In this document: in pieces, positions 1 to 7,548 of the stretch
How positions within the stretch are numbered: position 1 is the first letter of the stretch
Layout: each line of letters opens with the position of its first letter
Assembly (NCBI GenBank): GCA_041392475.1
Contig: JAWKLZ010000001.1
Location: 2,666,001-2,730,000 of the forward strand
Direction of reading: 5' to 3'
Length of the DNA stretch: 64,000 bases
From: Chitinophagales bacterium
GTDB taxonomy: Bacteria; Bacteroidota; Bacteroidia; Chitinophagales; UBA2359
Program-made: the position numbers and the translations under genes
The notes under the pieces: model-generated
Database searches by the model: none
What the model saw: only the letters and a program-made list of their open reading frames with translations
Told to the model about the DNA's origin: nothing

Positions 1-295
1 CACTATTGACCAAAAGTGGTTCTCTCGATTCCAAAAAATCATCTTTTGGAGCAATATTGAAGCCCACAAGTTTTCGGGCAGTAATGTTTTTTTGTACGGC
101 AATTTTTGGAGAAACATCCACGCTTTCCAGAATTTCTTTCACCATTGTAGGACGGTGAACCTGATAGAGTAGCGATGACATTCCATCAAAACCAATCGTG
201 CCAAACAACTGCTCGTAATACAGTTCGCCATTGGCTTTTCGAAATTGGGTATGTCTTTTTTGGGGTATCTTTCCAAGTTTGTGGTAAATAGGCAT
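1..295 (-). CDS. hmgA: Homogentisate 1,2-dioxygenase, N-terminal part (cut by left edge)
   Basis: Family role: iron-dependent ring opening of homogentisate to maleylacetoacetate in tyrosine and phenylalanine breakdown. Only about 98 codons are inside the window and no stop is reached, so the gene runs off the left end. Seen: ATG at 295-293, N-terminus MPIYHKLGKIPQKRHTQF, then EQLFGTIGFDGMSS and HRPTMVKEI, all typical of the amino end of bacterial HmgA. The iron ligands lie in the missing C-terminal half and cannot be checked. It is divergent from the thiolase at 474 across 178 bp, which fits an aromatic-catabolism pairing, though that pairing is inference. Confidence 0.85.
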   Translation of the reverse strand, partial: MPIYHKLGKIPQKRHTQFRKANGELYYEQLFGTIGFDGMSSLLYQVHRPTMVKEILESVDVSPKIAVQKNITARKLVGFNIAPKDDFLESREPLLVNS

Positions 296-473
296 AGAGA
301 TAATAATTGAAAATCATTCAAATAAAGTAAGTTGGCAAATTTAAACAATTTGATAATTCAAAAAACAAATGTATGTTTGTTTTCTGCTAAAAGGCAAGTA
401 AACTTACTATACCAATGAGTTGTATTTTGGGAAAACTAAAGCGATAACAGACTTCAAAATAAAACAAATATAG

Positions 474-1688
474 ATGAAAGAATCATACATCATTGATGGA
501 ATCAGAACCGCATTCGGCAATTTCACAGGTACTTTGTCGACCATCCGAACCGACGATTTGGGAGCAATCCCCATCAAAGCACTGGTCGAAAAACATCCAG
601 AAATACCCAAGGAAGCCTACGATGAGGTGATTTTGGGCTGCGCCAATCAAGCGGGTGAAGACAATCGAAATGTGGCAAGGATGTGTCTGTTGTTGGCAGG
701 TTTACCGTGGTCAGTGCCAGGCGAAACGGTCAATCGTTTGTGTTCGTCGGGAATGTCGGCTATCATCCATGCCAATAGAGCCATCAAAGCAGGTGATGGA
801 AATTTGTTCATTTCGGGTGGAGTCGAACACATGACACGAGGGCCGTGGGTCATTTCAAAAGTATCAAAGCCTTTTGGTCGAGATGCTGAAATGCACGACA
901 GCAGTTTTGGATGGCGGTTTGTGAATCAGAAAATGAAGGATTTATATGGCACTGATGGTATGGGTACAACGGCCGAAAATTTAGCAGAAATGTATGACAT
1001 CAGCCGAGAAGACCAAGATCAATTTGCTTATTGGTCGCAGATGAAAGCTGCAAAAGCACAAACATCGGGCAGATTGGCGAAAGAAATTACTCCTGTTTTG
1101 ATTCCACAACGCAAAAAGAGTCCCATCGTTTTTGACCAAGACGAGTTCATCAAACCCAGTACTTCATTGGAGGTTTTGGCCAAATTGCGCCCTGCTTTCA
1201 AAGCCAAAGAGGCGGGCGGTACAGTAACGGCGGGAAATGCTTCGGGTTTGAATGATGGTGCAGCGGCAGTTTTGGTTGCTTCAGAAGATGCGGTAAAACA
1301 ATACGGATTGAAGCCTTTGGCGAGGATTGTAAGTTCTGCAATCGTGGGCGTTGAACCCAGAATCATGGGCATTGGGCCTGTGGGTGCTTCTCGAAAAGCA
1401 CTTCAAAAAGCAGGTTTGACGCTTGATGACATGGATGTGATTGAACTTAATGAAGCTTTTGCAGCACAAAGTTTGGCGTGTACCCGTGCCTTGGGATTGC
1501 AGGACAATGATCCTCGCATCAATCCCAATGGTGGTGCGATTGCGATTGGGCATCCTCTGGGCGTTTCAGGCGCAAGGATTTTACATTCTGCCGCTTTGGA
1601 ATTGCAGGAACAAAACAAGCGTTATGCTTTAGCTACCATGTGCGTGGGAGTGGGGCAAGGGTATGCGGTGATTTTGGAGAGAATATAA
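474..1688 (+). CDS. Acetyl-CoA acyltransferase, 3-oxoadipyl-CoA thiolase type
   Basis: Thiolase, 404 residues, the normal length for the family. It cleaves a 3-oxoacyl-CoA with CoA to give acetyl-CoA. The catalytic set is visible: Cys90 in NRLCSSGMSA, His360 in IGHPLGVSGARI and Cys390 in MCVGVGQGYA, with the NEAFA motif before them. The central region (HDSSFGWRFVN, then YGTDGMGTTAENLA and ISREDQDQFA) resembles PcaF/PaaJ, the beta-ketoadipyl-CoA thiolases of aromatic degradation, more than fatty-acid FadA; substrate choice is inference. It is divergent from hmgA and convergent with the cystathionine synthase-like gene, from which a strong hairpin at 1694-1733 separates it. Confidence 0.88.
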   Translation: MKESYIIDGIRTAFGNFTGTLSTIRTDDLGAIPIKALVEKHPEIPKEAYDEVILGCANQAGEDNRNVARMCLLLAGLPWSVPGETVNRLCSSGMSAIIHANRAIKAGDGNLFISGGVEHMTRGPWVISKVSKPFGRDAEMHDSSFGWRFVNQKMKDLYGTDGMGTTAENLAEMYDISREDQDQFAYWSQMKAAKAQTSGRLAKEITPVLIPQRKKSPIVFDQDEFIKPSTSLEVLAKLRPAFKAKEAGGTVTAGNASGLNDGAAAVLVASEDAVKQYGLKPLARIVSSAIVGVEPRIMGIGPVGASRKALQKAGLTLDDMDVIELNEAFAAQSLACTRALGLQDNDPRINPNGGAIAIGHPLGVSGARILHSAALELQEQNKRYALATMCVGVGQGYAVILERI

Positions 1689-1693
1689 AAGTG

Positions 1694-1733
1694 AATTTTG
1701 GACGAAAGGAATATGAACCTTTCGTCCAAAATT
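1694..1733. terminator. Bidirectional terminator hairpin between convergent genes
   Basis: Perfect inverted repeat: AATTTTGGACGAAAGG at 1694-1709 pairs with CCTTTCGTCCAAAATT at 1718-1733, leaving an 8-base loop. It starts six bases after the thiolase stop and lies 35 bases before the end of the oppositely oriented gene, so it can serve both. A-rich and T-rich outer edges give a short U tract on either strand. Confidence 0.8.
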
Positions 1734-1767
1734 ATTAGATAGCTTAAAATTTTACTCTTCTTACAAC

Positions 1768-2853
1768 TCAACTCTGCGCTACCCTCATACCTACCATTGT
1801 AATCGCTTCTGCTGCAGTACAAACCCGTTCAATAGATGTTCTGAGTTGTTGAGTTACTTCATCTTCATATACTTCATTAAATCCCTCTTCTTCCATCCAT
1901 TCATCACTGTACATTTTATTGACATACCGACTACCATGATCGTGGAAAATCACCACAACTACATCATCTTCGGTTAGTTCGTCCTTCAATTCTACAATTC
2001 CTTGAAAAGCAGCACCACAAGAATAACCCAAAATCATGCCTTCCAAACTTGCCAATTCTCTGGTTCTTAATGCGCTTTCTTTTTCTGTCACATATACAAA
2101 TTTGTCAATCAAATCGAAAGCAATCGTTGAAGGAATCATGTCTTTTCCCACTCCTTCAATCTTTGTTCCGAAAATGTCTTCATTTTTCGGCACTACTTTC
2201 GTTTCGTGAAACTTCTTCAAAGTAGAACCATAAGCATCTACGCCAATGACCTTCAAATCTGGATTTTGCTCCTTCAGATACCTTGCTGTTCCCGAAAGTG
2301 TTCCGCCTGTACCAGTACCAGTAATCACATAGCTCACATTACCGCCCGACTGCTCCCAAATCTCAGGGCCCGTTGTTTCATAATGAACTTGGGGATTCAT
2401 CGGGTTTTCGTATTGATTGACATGATAAGAATTGGGAATAGCTTTTTTCAAAGCTGCTGCAATCGAATAATACGAACGGGGGTCATCTGCAGGCACTGAC
2501 GGACAGTGAACTACCTGTGCGCCCAATGCTTTGAGAAGTCTAATTTTGATGTTTGAAGCAGGTTTACTTGTCGTGAAAATACAACGATACCCTTTTACCG
2601 CTGCTACCAATGCCAAGCCCGTACCTGTATTTCCAGACGTACCTTCAATGATTACTCCGCCAGGCTTGAGCCATCCTTTTTGTTCTGCATTTTCGACAAT
2701 TCGTAGCGCAATACGATCTTTCACCGAATTGCCGGGATTGAAGTATTCTACTTTTGCCAATACTGTTGCTTTGATACCGTGTAGTTGAGGAACTCGGTTG
2801 AGTTTAATAAGAGGAGTATTGCCAATTGTTTCTAAAATGCTGTTGAGATACAT
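1768..2853 (-). CDS. Cystathionine beta-synthase / cysteine synthase family PLP enzyme
   Basis: Fold type II PLP enzyme of 361 residues. Seen: PLP lysine K45 in NPGNSVKDR, the substrate loop EGTSGNTGTGLA, the phosphate-binding GTGTGGTLSG and the late GYSCGAA serine-type site. The overall pattern, including CIFTTSKPAS and RYVNKMYSDEWM, is closer to eukaryote-like cystathionine beta-synthase than to CysK. The usual C-terminal pair of CBS domains is absent; a short acidic tail replaces it. The frame stays open to 2994, but ATG 2853 (MYLNSILETIGNTPL) matches the family start and the extra 47 residues look non-coding. Role inferred: joining serine or O-acetylserine with homocysteine or sulfide. 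Confidence 0.82.
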   Translation of the reverse strand: MYLNSILETIGNTPLIKLNRVPQLHGIKATVLAKVEYFNPGNSVKDRIALRIVENAEQKGWLKPGGVIIEGTSGNTGTGLALVAAVKGYRCIFTTSKPASNIKIRLLKALGAQVVHCPSVPADDPRSYYSIAAALKKAIPNSYHVNQYENPMNPQVHYETTGPEIWEQSGGNVSYVITGTGTGGTLSGTARYLKEQNPDLKVIGVDAYGSTLKKFHETKVVPKNEDIFGTKIEGVGKDMIPSTIAFDLIDKFVYVTEKESALRTRELASLEGMILGYSCGAAFQGIVELKDELTEDDVVVVIFHDHGSRYVNKMYSDEWMEEEGFNEVYEDEVTQQLRTSIERVCTAAEAITMVGMRVAQS

Positions 2854-2990
2854 ACAGTAGATTTTGTAAGAAAACGAAAAAATGAAATTTGCTTTCCGCA
2901 AAATACTTGCTCTCTCAATAAAAAACAAATCGCTGGTGTAAAGAGTAGGTTTTGGGGGGTAAACAGCGACTTTTTTTTTCAAATTTGGCT

Positions 2991-3977
2991 TCAATCAACC
3001 CCATGCCGACGATTCTCCAACACATTATCCAGTGTCCAATCTACCCTCTGTTGAAATTCCATTTGACGCACCTTACAATCCTGTTTAGAGCAAATCCCAC
3101 AAGCCGCTGGTGACTCACAAGGGTCGGTATGCACAAACAATTCCACACTTCTGGGCGTATCACTCCTCACTAAATCCTCAAAAGCTTCAACCTCATCATG
3201 CACCATCCTCAAATCAAAATACCACGGCAAAGTCAAGTGACAATCTATGTGAATCGCTTCACCATATTGTATAATTCTCAGATTGTGAACATCAATCCAG
3301 TTATCCTTTCGATTTTTATTCAAAAACTTCACCAACGATTGCAGCAAATCCTTGTCATATTCATCCATAATACCCGCCAAAGCTTTCCGCAAAATCTGAA
3401 AACCTGTTGCGCCAATAATACCTCCAAAAACAATCGCCATCAGGTGATCCAACCAATAAACCTGCGTGAAATACATCAAAGCCAAACCCACCAACAGCCC
3501 CACCGTCGAATATGCATCCGATTGAAGATGTTGTCCTCCTGCCTTCAATGCCAACGAATTGCCCTGTTCGCCTTGCCGAATCAGCAGCCAACCCATGCCG
3601 TAATTTACCAAACCTGCCACAGCAATCAGTCCAATTCCAATATCCAAACCCTTGATTTCAATAGGGTTGAAAAGATTGTAAGCTGCCTTGACCATCATCG
3701 AAACACCTGCCAAGACAATCAAACCACCTTCAAAAGCTGCCGACAAAAATTCAATTTTTCCGTGTCCATAAGGATGATTGCGGTCTTTGGGACGTGCCGC
3801 AAAATAGAGGCTGGCCAAGGTAAACACACCCGCCAGTACATTGACAATGGATTCTAAGGCATCGGTCAGAATCGCATTGGAATTCGTCCAAAAATAGGCC
3901 ACAAACTTCACGCCCAAGAGCAGTAAACCAACAAGGACTGCCAACCATTGAATGCGAATATTGAGATTGGTTTTCAA
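2991..3977 (-). CDS. Cation diffusion facilitator (CDF) metal exporter
   Basis: Inner-membrane proton-coupled exporter for divalent metals such as zinc or iron, 328 residues. Seen: about six hydrophobic segments, the first-site aspartate in LTDALESIVN, HPYGHGKIEFLSA in helix III and HLQSDAYSTVG in helix V (the metal-site HxxxD pattern), then a cytoplasmic domain with VHNLRIIQYGEAIHID. Unusual for the family is a C-terminal cysteine cluster, DPCESPAACGICSKQDC, which could bind metal or sense it; this is inference. It lies upstream of the cystathionine synthase-like gene on the same strand with about 140 bp between likely coding parts. The metal cannot be assigned from sequence. Confidence 0.88.
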   Translation of the reverse strand: MKTNLNIRIQWLAVLVGLLLLGVKFVAYFWTNSNAILTDALESIVNVLAGVFTLASLYFAARPKDRNHPYGHGKIEFLSAAFEGGLIVLAGVSMMVKAAYNLFNPIEIKGLDIGIGLIAVAGLVNYGMGWLLIRQGEQGNSLALKAGGQHLQSDAYSTVGLLVGLALMYFTQVYWLDHLMAIVFGGIIGATGFQILRKALAGIMDEYDKDLLQSLVKFLNKNRKDNWIDVHNLRIIQYGEAIHIDCHLTLPWYFDLRMVHDEVEAFEDLVRSDTPRSVELFVHTDPCESPAACGICSKQDCKVRQMEFQQRVDWTLDNVLENRRHGVD

Positions 3978-4117
3978 GTTATTGACGAACTGATGAAGCG
4001 CAAAGTTAGCTTTTTTCAGTTAAGTAGTTTGACAAAACTAATCTAAGTGAAGATATATTTCAACATACTTACAATCAAAGTATTGAAGCCTCATTTCTCA
4101 CTTTTAGATCTATCCTC

Positions 4118-5629
4118 TTAGCTAAACCATTCTTCCACCAAGTCCTTTTCAAAATCACTCCCCAAACGATGCTTAAACTCATTGTGGTGTGAACAATAAT
4201 CGTAATCTGTCGCCATTTTGAGATGATTGGCGGCAACGTATTGGATGGCAGACAGCGCATGATCAACTTCGGCATTGGTCATTGTAGGGTGAATGGATAA
4301 ACGAATCCAACCTGGTTTCACAGACAAATCTCCCGTATCAATCACATCAGTAATAGACTTAGATGTTTGACGGTCAATGTGAAGCAGGTAATGTCCATAC
4401 GTTCCCGCACACGCACAACCGCCCCTTGTTTGTACCCCAAAATGATCGTTGAGCAGTTTTACACCCAAATTGTAGTGCAAACCGTCAATATAAAACGAAA
4501 CCACACCCAAGCGGTCTTCGTGTTGTTCGGCAAGAATGTGCAAATTTTCAATGGGCTTCAATGCAGTAAAAATTCGTTGAAGGAGTTCATGCTCTCGCTG
4601 CAAAATATTTTCCACACCCATCTGCTCCTTCAACTGCACACACAAAGCCGCTTTGATGGTTTGCATAAAAGGAGGCGTTCCGCCATCTTCACGGGCTTCA
4701 ATGTCCTCAAAATATTGACGCTCGCCCCAAGGATTCGTCCAAGCCACTGTTCCGCCACCTGGATGATCGGGTATTTTATTGGAGTACAATTGTTTGTCAA
4801 AAATCAATACGCCAGACGTACCTGGACCTCCCAAAAATTTGTGGGGCGAAAAGTAAATCGCATCCAGTTTTTCCTCCTTGTCTTCGGGGTGCATGTTGAT
4901 GTCAATATAAGGGCCAGAACAAGCAAAATCTACAAAACACCATCCATTGTGTTGGTGCATTATTTTGGCGATTTGGTGATAAGGAGTCTGCAATCCTGTC
5001 ACATTGGAACAAGAGGTAATCGCTGCAATTTTGACTCTACGGTCTTTGTATTGCTCCAACAAATCCCGCAAACAATTCAAGTCCACACAACCGTCCTCCG
5101 TAGGTTCTATGCGCTCTACTTGTGCGATGGTTTCGAGCCAAGAGGTATGATTCGAGTGGTGTTCTTTGTGAGTCACAAAAACCACAGGTCGCTCACTATC
5201 AGGAACATTAGTATATTTTTGCAGTTTTTCACAAACCTTCAAGCCCAAAATACGCTGAAATTTATTGACCGCCCCTGTCATACCCGAACCCACCATAATA
5301 ATCACATCGTCTTCATCAGCTCCAACGTGTTTTTTGATGATTTTTTTAGATCGGTTGTAAGCCAGGGTCATAGCCGTTCCAGTCACCGTTGTTTCGGTGT
5401 GTGTATTCGCCACAAAAGCCCCCATCTCCTGCGAAAGTTTGGCTTCAATCGGTCCATACAGCCGTCCGCTTGCAGTCCAATCGGCATAAATTAATTTCTT
5501 TTCGCCGTAAGGAGTTGGAAAAGTTTGGTCATATCCGATGATGTTCTCACGAAAAACTTGAAAGTATTTTTCTAAAGAAACATTATTTTTTGGGGCTAAA
5601 GCAGCAGCAGTTTGACGGGAATTTTTCAT
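4118..5629 (-). CDS. Class V aminotransferase fold enzyme (cysteine desulfurase-like)
   Basis: PLP enzyme of about 503 residues, roughly 100 longer than SufS or IscS. Seen: IYADWTASGRLY near the N-terminus, THKEHHSNHTSWLE (PLP-stacking histidine region), FVDFACSGPYIDI, the PLP lysine in YFSPHKFLGGPGTSG, and TRGGCACAGTYGH, where a desulfurase has its reactive Cys. Long class V proteins of this type are common in Bacteroidota and lack a firm biochemical role; cysteine desulfuration is possible but not proven. The frame is open to 5689, but MKNSRQTAAALAPKN at 5629 is the likelier start. No suf or isc partner lies nearby. The opposite strand carries a long shadow frame here. Confidence 0.8.
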   Translation of the reverse strand: MKNSRQTAAALAPKNNVSLEKYFQVFRENIIGYDQTFPTPYGEKKLIYADWTASGRLYGPIEAKLSQEMGAFVANTHTETTVTGTAMTLAYNRSKKIIKKHVGADEDDVIIMVGSGMTGAVNKFQRILGLKVCEKLQKYTNVPDSERPVVFVTHKEHHSNHTSWLETIAQVERIEPTEDGCVDLNCLRDLLEQYKDRRVKIAAITSCSNVTGLQTPYHQIAKIMHQHNGWCFVDFACSGPYIDINMHPEDKEEKLDAIYFSPHKFLGGPGTSGVLIFDKQLYSNKIPDHPGGGTVAWTNPWGERQYFEDIEAREDGGTPPFMQTIKAALCVQLKEQMGVENILQREHELLQRIFTALKPIENLHILAEQHEDRLGVVSFYIDGLHYNLGVKLLNDHFGVQTRGGCACAGTYGHYLLHIDRQTSKSITDVIDTGDLSVKPGWIRLSIHPTMTNAEVDHALSAIQYVAANHLKMATDYDYCSHHNEFKHRLGSDFEKDLVEEWFS

Positions 5630-5693
5630 AAACCTAGGTGTATTTTTACTAAAAATCAAAATTATCCTTTTACGGACATTTTCTTGCACATTG

Positions 5694-5727
5694 TTGCGAA
5701 TTTTTAATCAGAACGACAATAATTTTG
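5694..5727 (+). promoter_or_regulatory. Candidate Bacteroidota promoter for the CARDB-like gene
   Basis: TAATTTTG at 5720-5727 matches the Bacteroidota -7 element TAnnTTTG, and TTG at 5694-5696 lies 23 bases upstream, the outer limit of the known -33 spacing. The start codon at 5808 follows about 80 bases later. Supported only by motif and position. Confidence 0.4.
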
Positions 5728-5807
5728 CATTGCATCGGTAACATCCCTTCAAAAAATCCCATTAAAAGGTGACAAAAAAATTGAATCATTTTTTAAAACC
5801 TTTTATC

Positions 5808-6467
5808 ATGAAAACATTCGCAGCTTTTATCCGCAATTCTTTCACAATCATCGTATTGTTCAGTTTGATATTTGCCAGTTTATCCACGTTTGCACAAGAC
5901 GAAATAGGCAAACCGCAAATTCCGCCCTACAAAAACGTGTTTGAAAAAGATAAGTACAAACTCAAAATCCCCTCCAATAAAGGCACAATCAAACCGCCCG
6001 TTCAAAACTCCAGACCCGATTTGGTCATCGAAAAAATCACCATCAATCCTCTTGTTTGTTACGCTACCACCAACCCCGAACCTTTGAACATTGAAGTGAC
6101 CATCCGCAACAGAAGCCGCACGTCCAAAGCACTCGGCACCAATGACGAACCACAAGAAGGCTACATGATTGACATCATTTTTTCCACTGACCAATCTGCC
6201 CCCGTCCAATATGCCATTTTACCACAACCGTATAATTTCCAAGAAGATATGTTGGCAATTGGTGGACGCATCAGCAACACCAGCACTTTATTGCCTGGTG
6301 AAAGTGCGACCTACAAACTGACTACCCGTGTGCCAACTGTTGACCGTCGCATTTGTGCCAATGGCTATATGTATGTGGGAGCAGTAGCGGATTCGGGGCA
6401 GAAAATTGCAGAAATGAATGAGGCAAACAATACTGGATTTCAAGTTTTTCGGGTGTATTGTAAGTAG
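5808..6467 (+). CDS. Secreted CARDB-like protein
   Basis: Exported protein of 219 residues. ATG 5808 gives a clean Sec signal (MKTFAAFIRNSF, a hydrophobic stretch, then STFAQ cleavage site); the frame extends to a GTG at 5769, but that start would bury the signal. The mature part has one immunoglobulin-like module beginning RPDLVIEKITINPLVCY and ending CANGYMYVGAVADSG, then EMNEANNTGFQVF; the DLVI opening and NEANN close are typical of CARDB (cell-adhesion-related) domains. No T9SS tail is present, so it is probably periplasmic. Substrate and partner are unknown. A long hairpin at 6505-6576 ends the transcript. Confidence 0.65.
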   Translation: MKTFAAFIRNSFTIIVLFSLIFASLSTFAQDEIGKPQIPPYKNVFEKDKYKLKIPSNKGTIKPPVQNSRPDLVIEKITINPLVCYATTNPEPLNIEVTIRNRSRTSKALGTNDEPQEGYMIDIIFSTDQSAPVQYAILPQPYNFQEDMLAIGGRISNTSTLLPGESATYKLTTRVPTVDRRICANGYMYVGAVADSGQKIAEMNEANNTGFQVFRVYCK

Positions 6468-6504
6468 GTTTTTCAAACATCCCGCAAAACATTACATTTG
6501 TTGC

Positions 6505-6576
6505 TATCAACTCAAAAGATATTTTCACTATGAGAAAACAGTTTCTGCCCTATTGAAAATATCTTTTGAGTTGATG
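6505..6576. terminator. Long perfect hairpin between convergent genes
   Basis: Arms of 22 bases, 6506-6527 and 6554-6575, pair without mismatch (core CAACTCAAAAGATATTTTC against its complement) around a 26-base loop. It sits between the CARDB-like gene and the oppositely oriented gene ending at 6607, the place for a two-way terminator. The stem is unusually long and not GC-rich, so it could be a remnant of a mobile palindrome rather than a simple terminator. Confidence 0.6.
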
Positions 6577-6606
6577 TTAGAACCTAAATGATACATTGTA
6601 TTCTGG

Positions 6607-7482
6607 TTAAGCCCGAAAAATATACACCCACTCCCACTTTGATGTTGGCACTATATTCCTCAATTCCTCCTCCAATTTTTCCTTATCCACGGCACTACAA
6701 ATCAAAACTCCTTCCAAAATAGCATAATACGCTTTGTGCAATCCCAACGGCTTGAGTTGTTTTTTAAACCTAAGCGCATGTATTTTACCCCATTCTTCAT
6801 GATAAACAGGCACTACCTCGGAACGAGTCTCCAAAAGATCTTCAATATCCTCTTCAAATTGCTCTCTATGGTCTGCATTTTTTAAGAAATACCTCATCTG
6901 TTCTATCACCGACAGTTTTTTATAAGCAGGCTGATTGTCAAAAGGTAAAGTAGTGACAATCCCATAAGTTGCCTTCGCCACCTTATAACTTTCGTTAAAG
7001 GAGGCTTTGTATACTCGACCAAAACGCACCATATGCGATTGCATAAAACCATCAAAAATGATTTTTCCTTTGAAAGGCAACAATACGGCTTTGACATAAA
7101 TGGGAATATCTCTTCCTAAATAATCCTCAAATTCATCTCCCAAACTCAATACTCCATAAGCCACTTTATCCTGCAAAAAAATCGTATAGTCCTTCAAAAA
7201 TTTCAACAAAACAAACTCCCCTTCTACAAAATTCTTGAACCCCAATACAATTTCTATCGTTTCTTCTGACAATTCTTCCTTGTGAAGTCTTACATATTCA
7301 TCTATCCATTTAGGGTACTTGAACAATTCATCTCTAATCGCTATTCTTTCCTCCACAGGAAGTTGTGTAAAGTCCTCAAATTGAACCTTTTTTCCAAGCA
7401 TTTCTTTGCGTTTACCTACAAAAAACACCAATCGTGGGTAAATCTCTAGAAACTGTTCATATTCTTTTGTCGTCAATCGCAT
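6607..7482 (-). CDS. Hypothetical cytoplasmic protein
   Basis: 291 residues from ATG 7482 (MRLTTKEYEQFLEIYPRLVFF); the frame continues upstream to 7533, but those 17 codons lie in the promoter zone. No signal peptide or membrane segment is seen. The sequence is rich in charged helices, with FEDFTQLPVEERIAIRDELF, GFVNFVEGE-like acidic parts (GFKNFVEGEFV), and a C-terminal mixed region ending SKWEWVYIFRA. I do not recognise the family. It is divergent from the large CHU_C gene with only 66 bp between, and convergent with the CARDB-like gene. No function is proposed. Confidence 0.75.
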   Translation of the reverse strand: MRLTTKEYEQFLEIYPRLVFFVGKRKEMLGKKVQFEDFTQLPVEERIAIRDELFKYPKWIDEYVRLHKEELSEETIEIVLGFKNFVEGEFVLLKFLKDYTIFLQDKVAYGVLSLGDEFEDYLGRDIPIYVKAVLLPFKGKIIFDGFMQSHMVRFGRVYKASFNESYKVAKATYGIVTTLPFDNQPAYKKLSVIEQMRYFLKNADHREQFEEDIEDLLETRSEVVPVYHEEWGKIHALRFKKQLKPLGLHKAYYAILEGVLICSAVDKEKLEEELRNIVPTSKWEWVYIFRA

Positions 7483-7505
7483 AATCTCTTTGTTTTTAAA
7501 AACGT

Positions 7506-7513
7506 TAACTTTG
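7506..7513 (+). promoter_or_regulatory. Candidate -7 element for the CHU_C protein gene
   Basis: TAACTTTG fits TAnnTTTG and lies 36 bases before the ATG at 7549. The nearest upstream TTTG (7489-7492) is only 13 bases away, shorter than the usual 17-23, so the -33 part is doubtful. Confidence 0.35.
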
Positions 7514-7520
7514 GGCGTTT

Positions 7521-7528
7521 CAAAAATA
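7521..7528 (-). promoter_or_regulatory. Candidate -7 element for the divergent hypothetical gene
   Basis: On the minus strand this reads TATTTTTG, a match to TAnnTTTG, 38 bases before the ATG at 7482. No well-spaced -33 element is visible. It nearly abuts the plus-strand candidate at 7506, so the two divergent promoters would overlap. Confidence 0.3.
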
Positions 7529-7548
7529 ACCAAAGTTTCCGAAAATAC

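Noticed and set aside
2854..2994. 47-residue N-terminal extension of the cystathionine synthase-like enzyme
   Set aside because: Open by chance; the residues match nothing in the family and ATG 2853 fits the conserved N-terminus.
3198..3857. A 219-codon plus-strand frame
   Set aside because: Antisense to the cation diffusion facilitator; rich in His and Gln as expected from a shadow frame.
4367..5494. A 375-codon open frame on the plus strand
   Set aside because: It lies wholly opposite the class V aminotransferase gene, whose motifs are clear, and the predicted protein has no recognisable motif and skewed composition.
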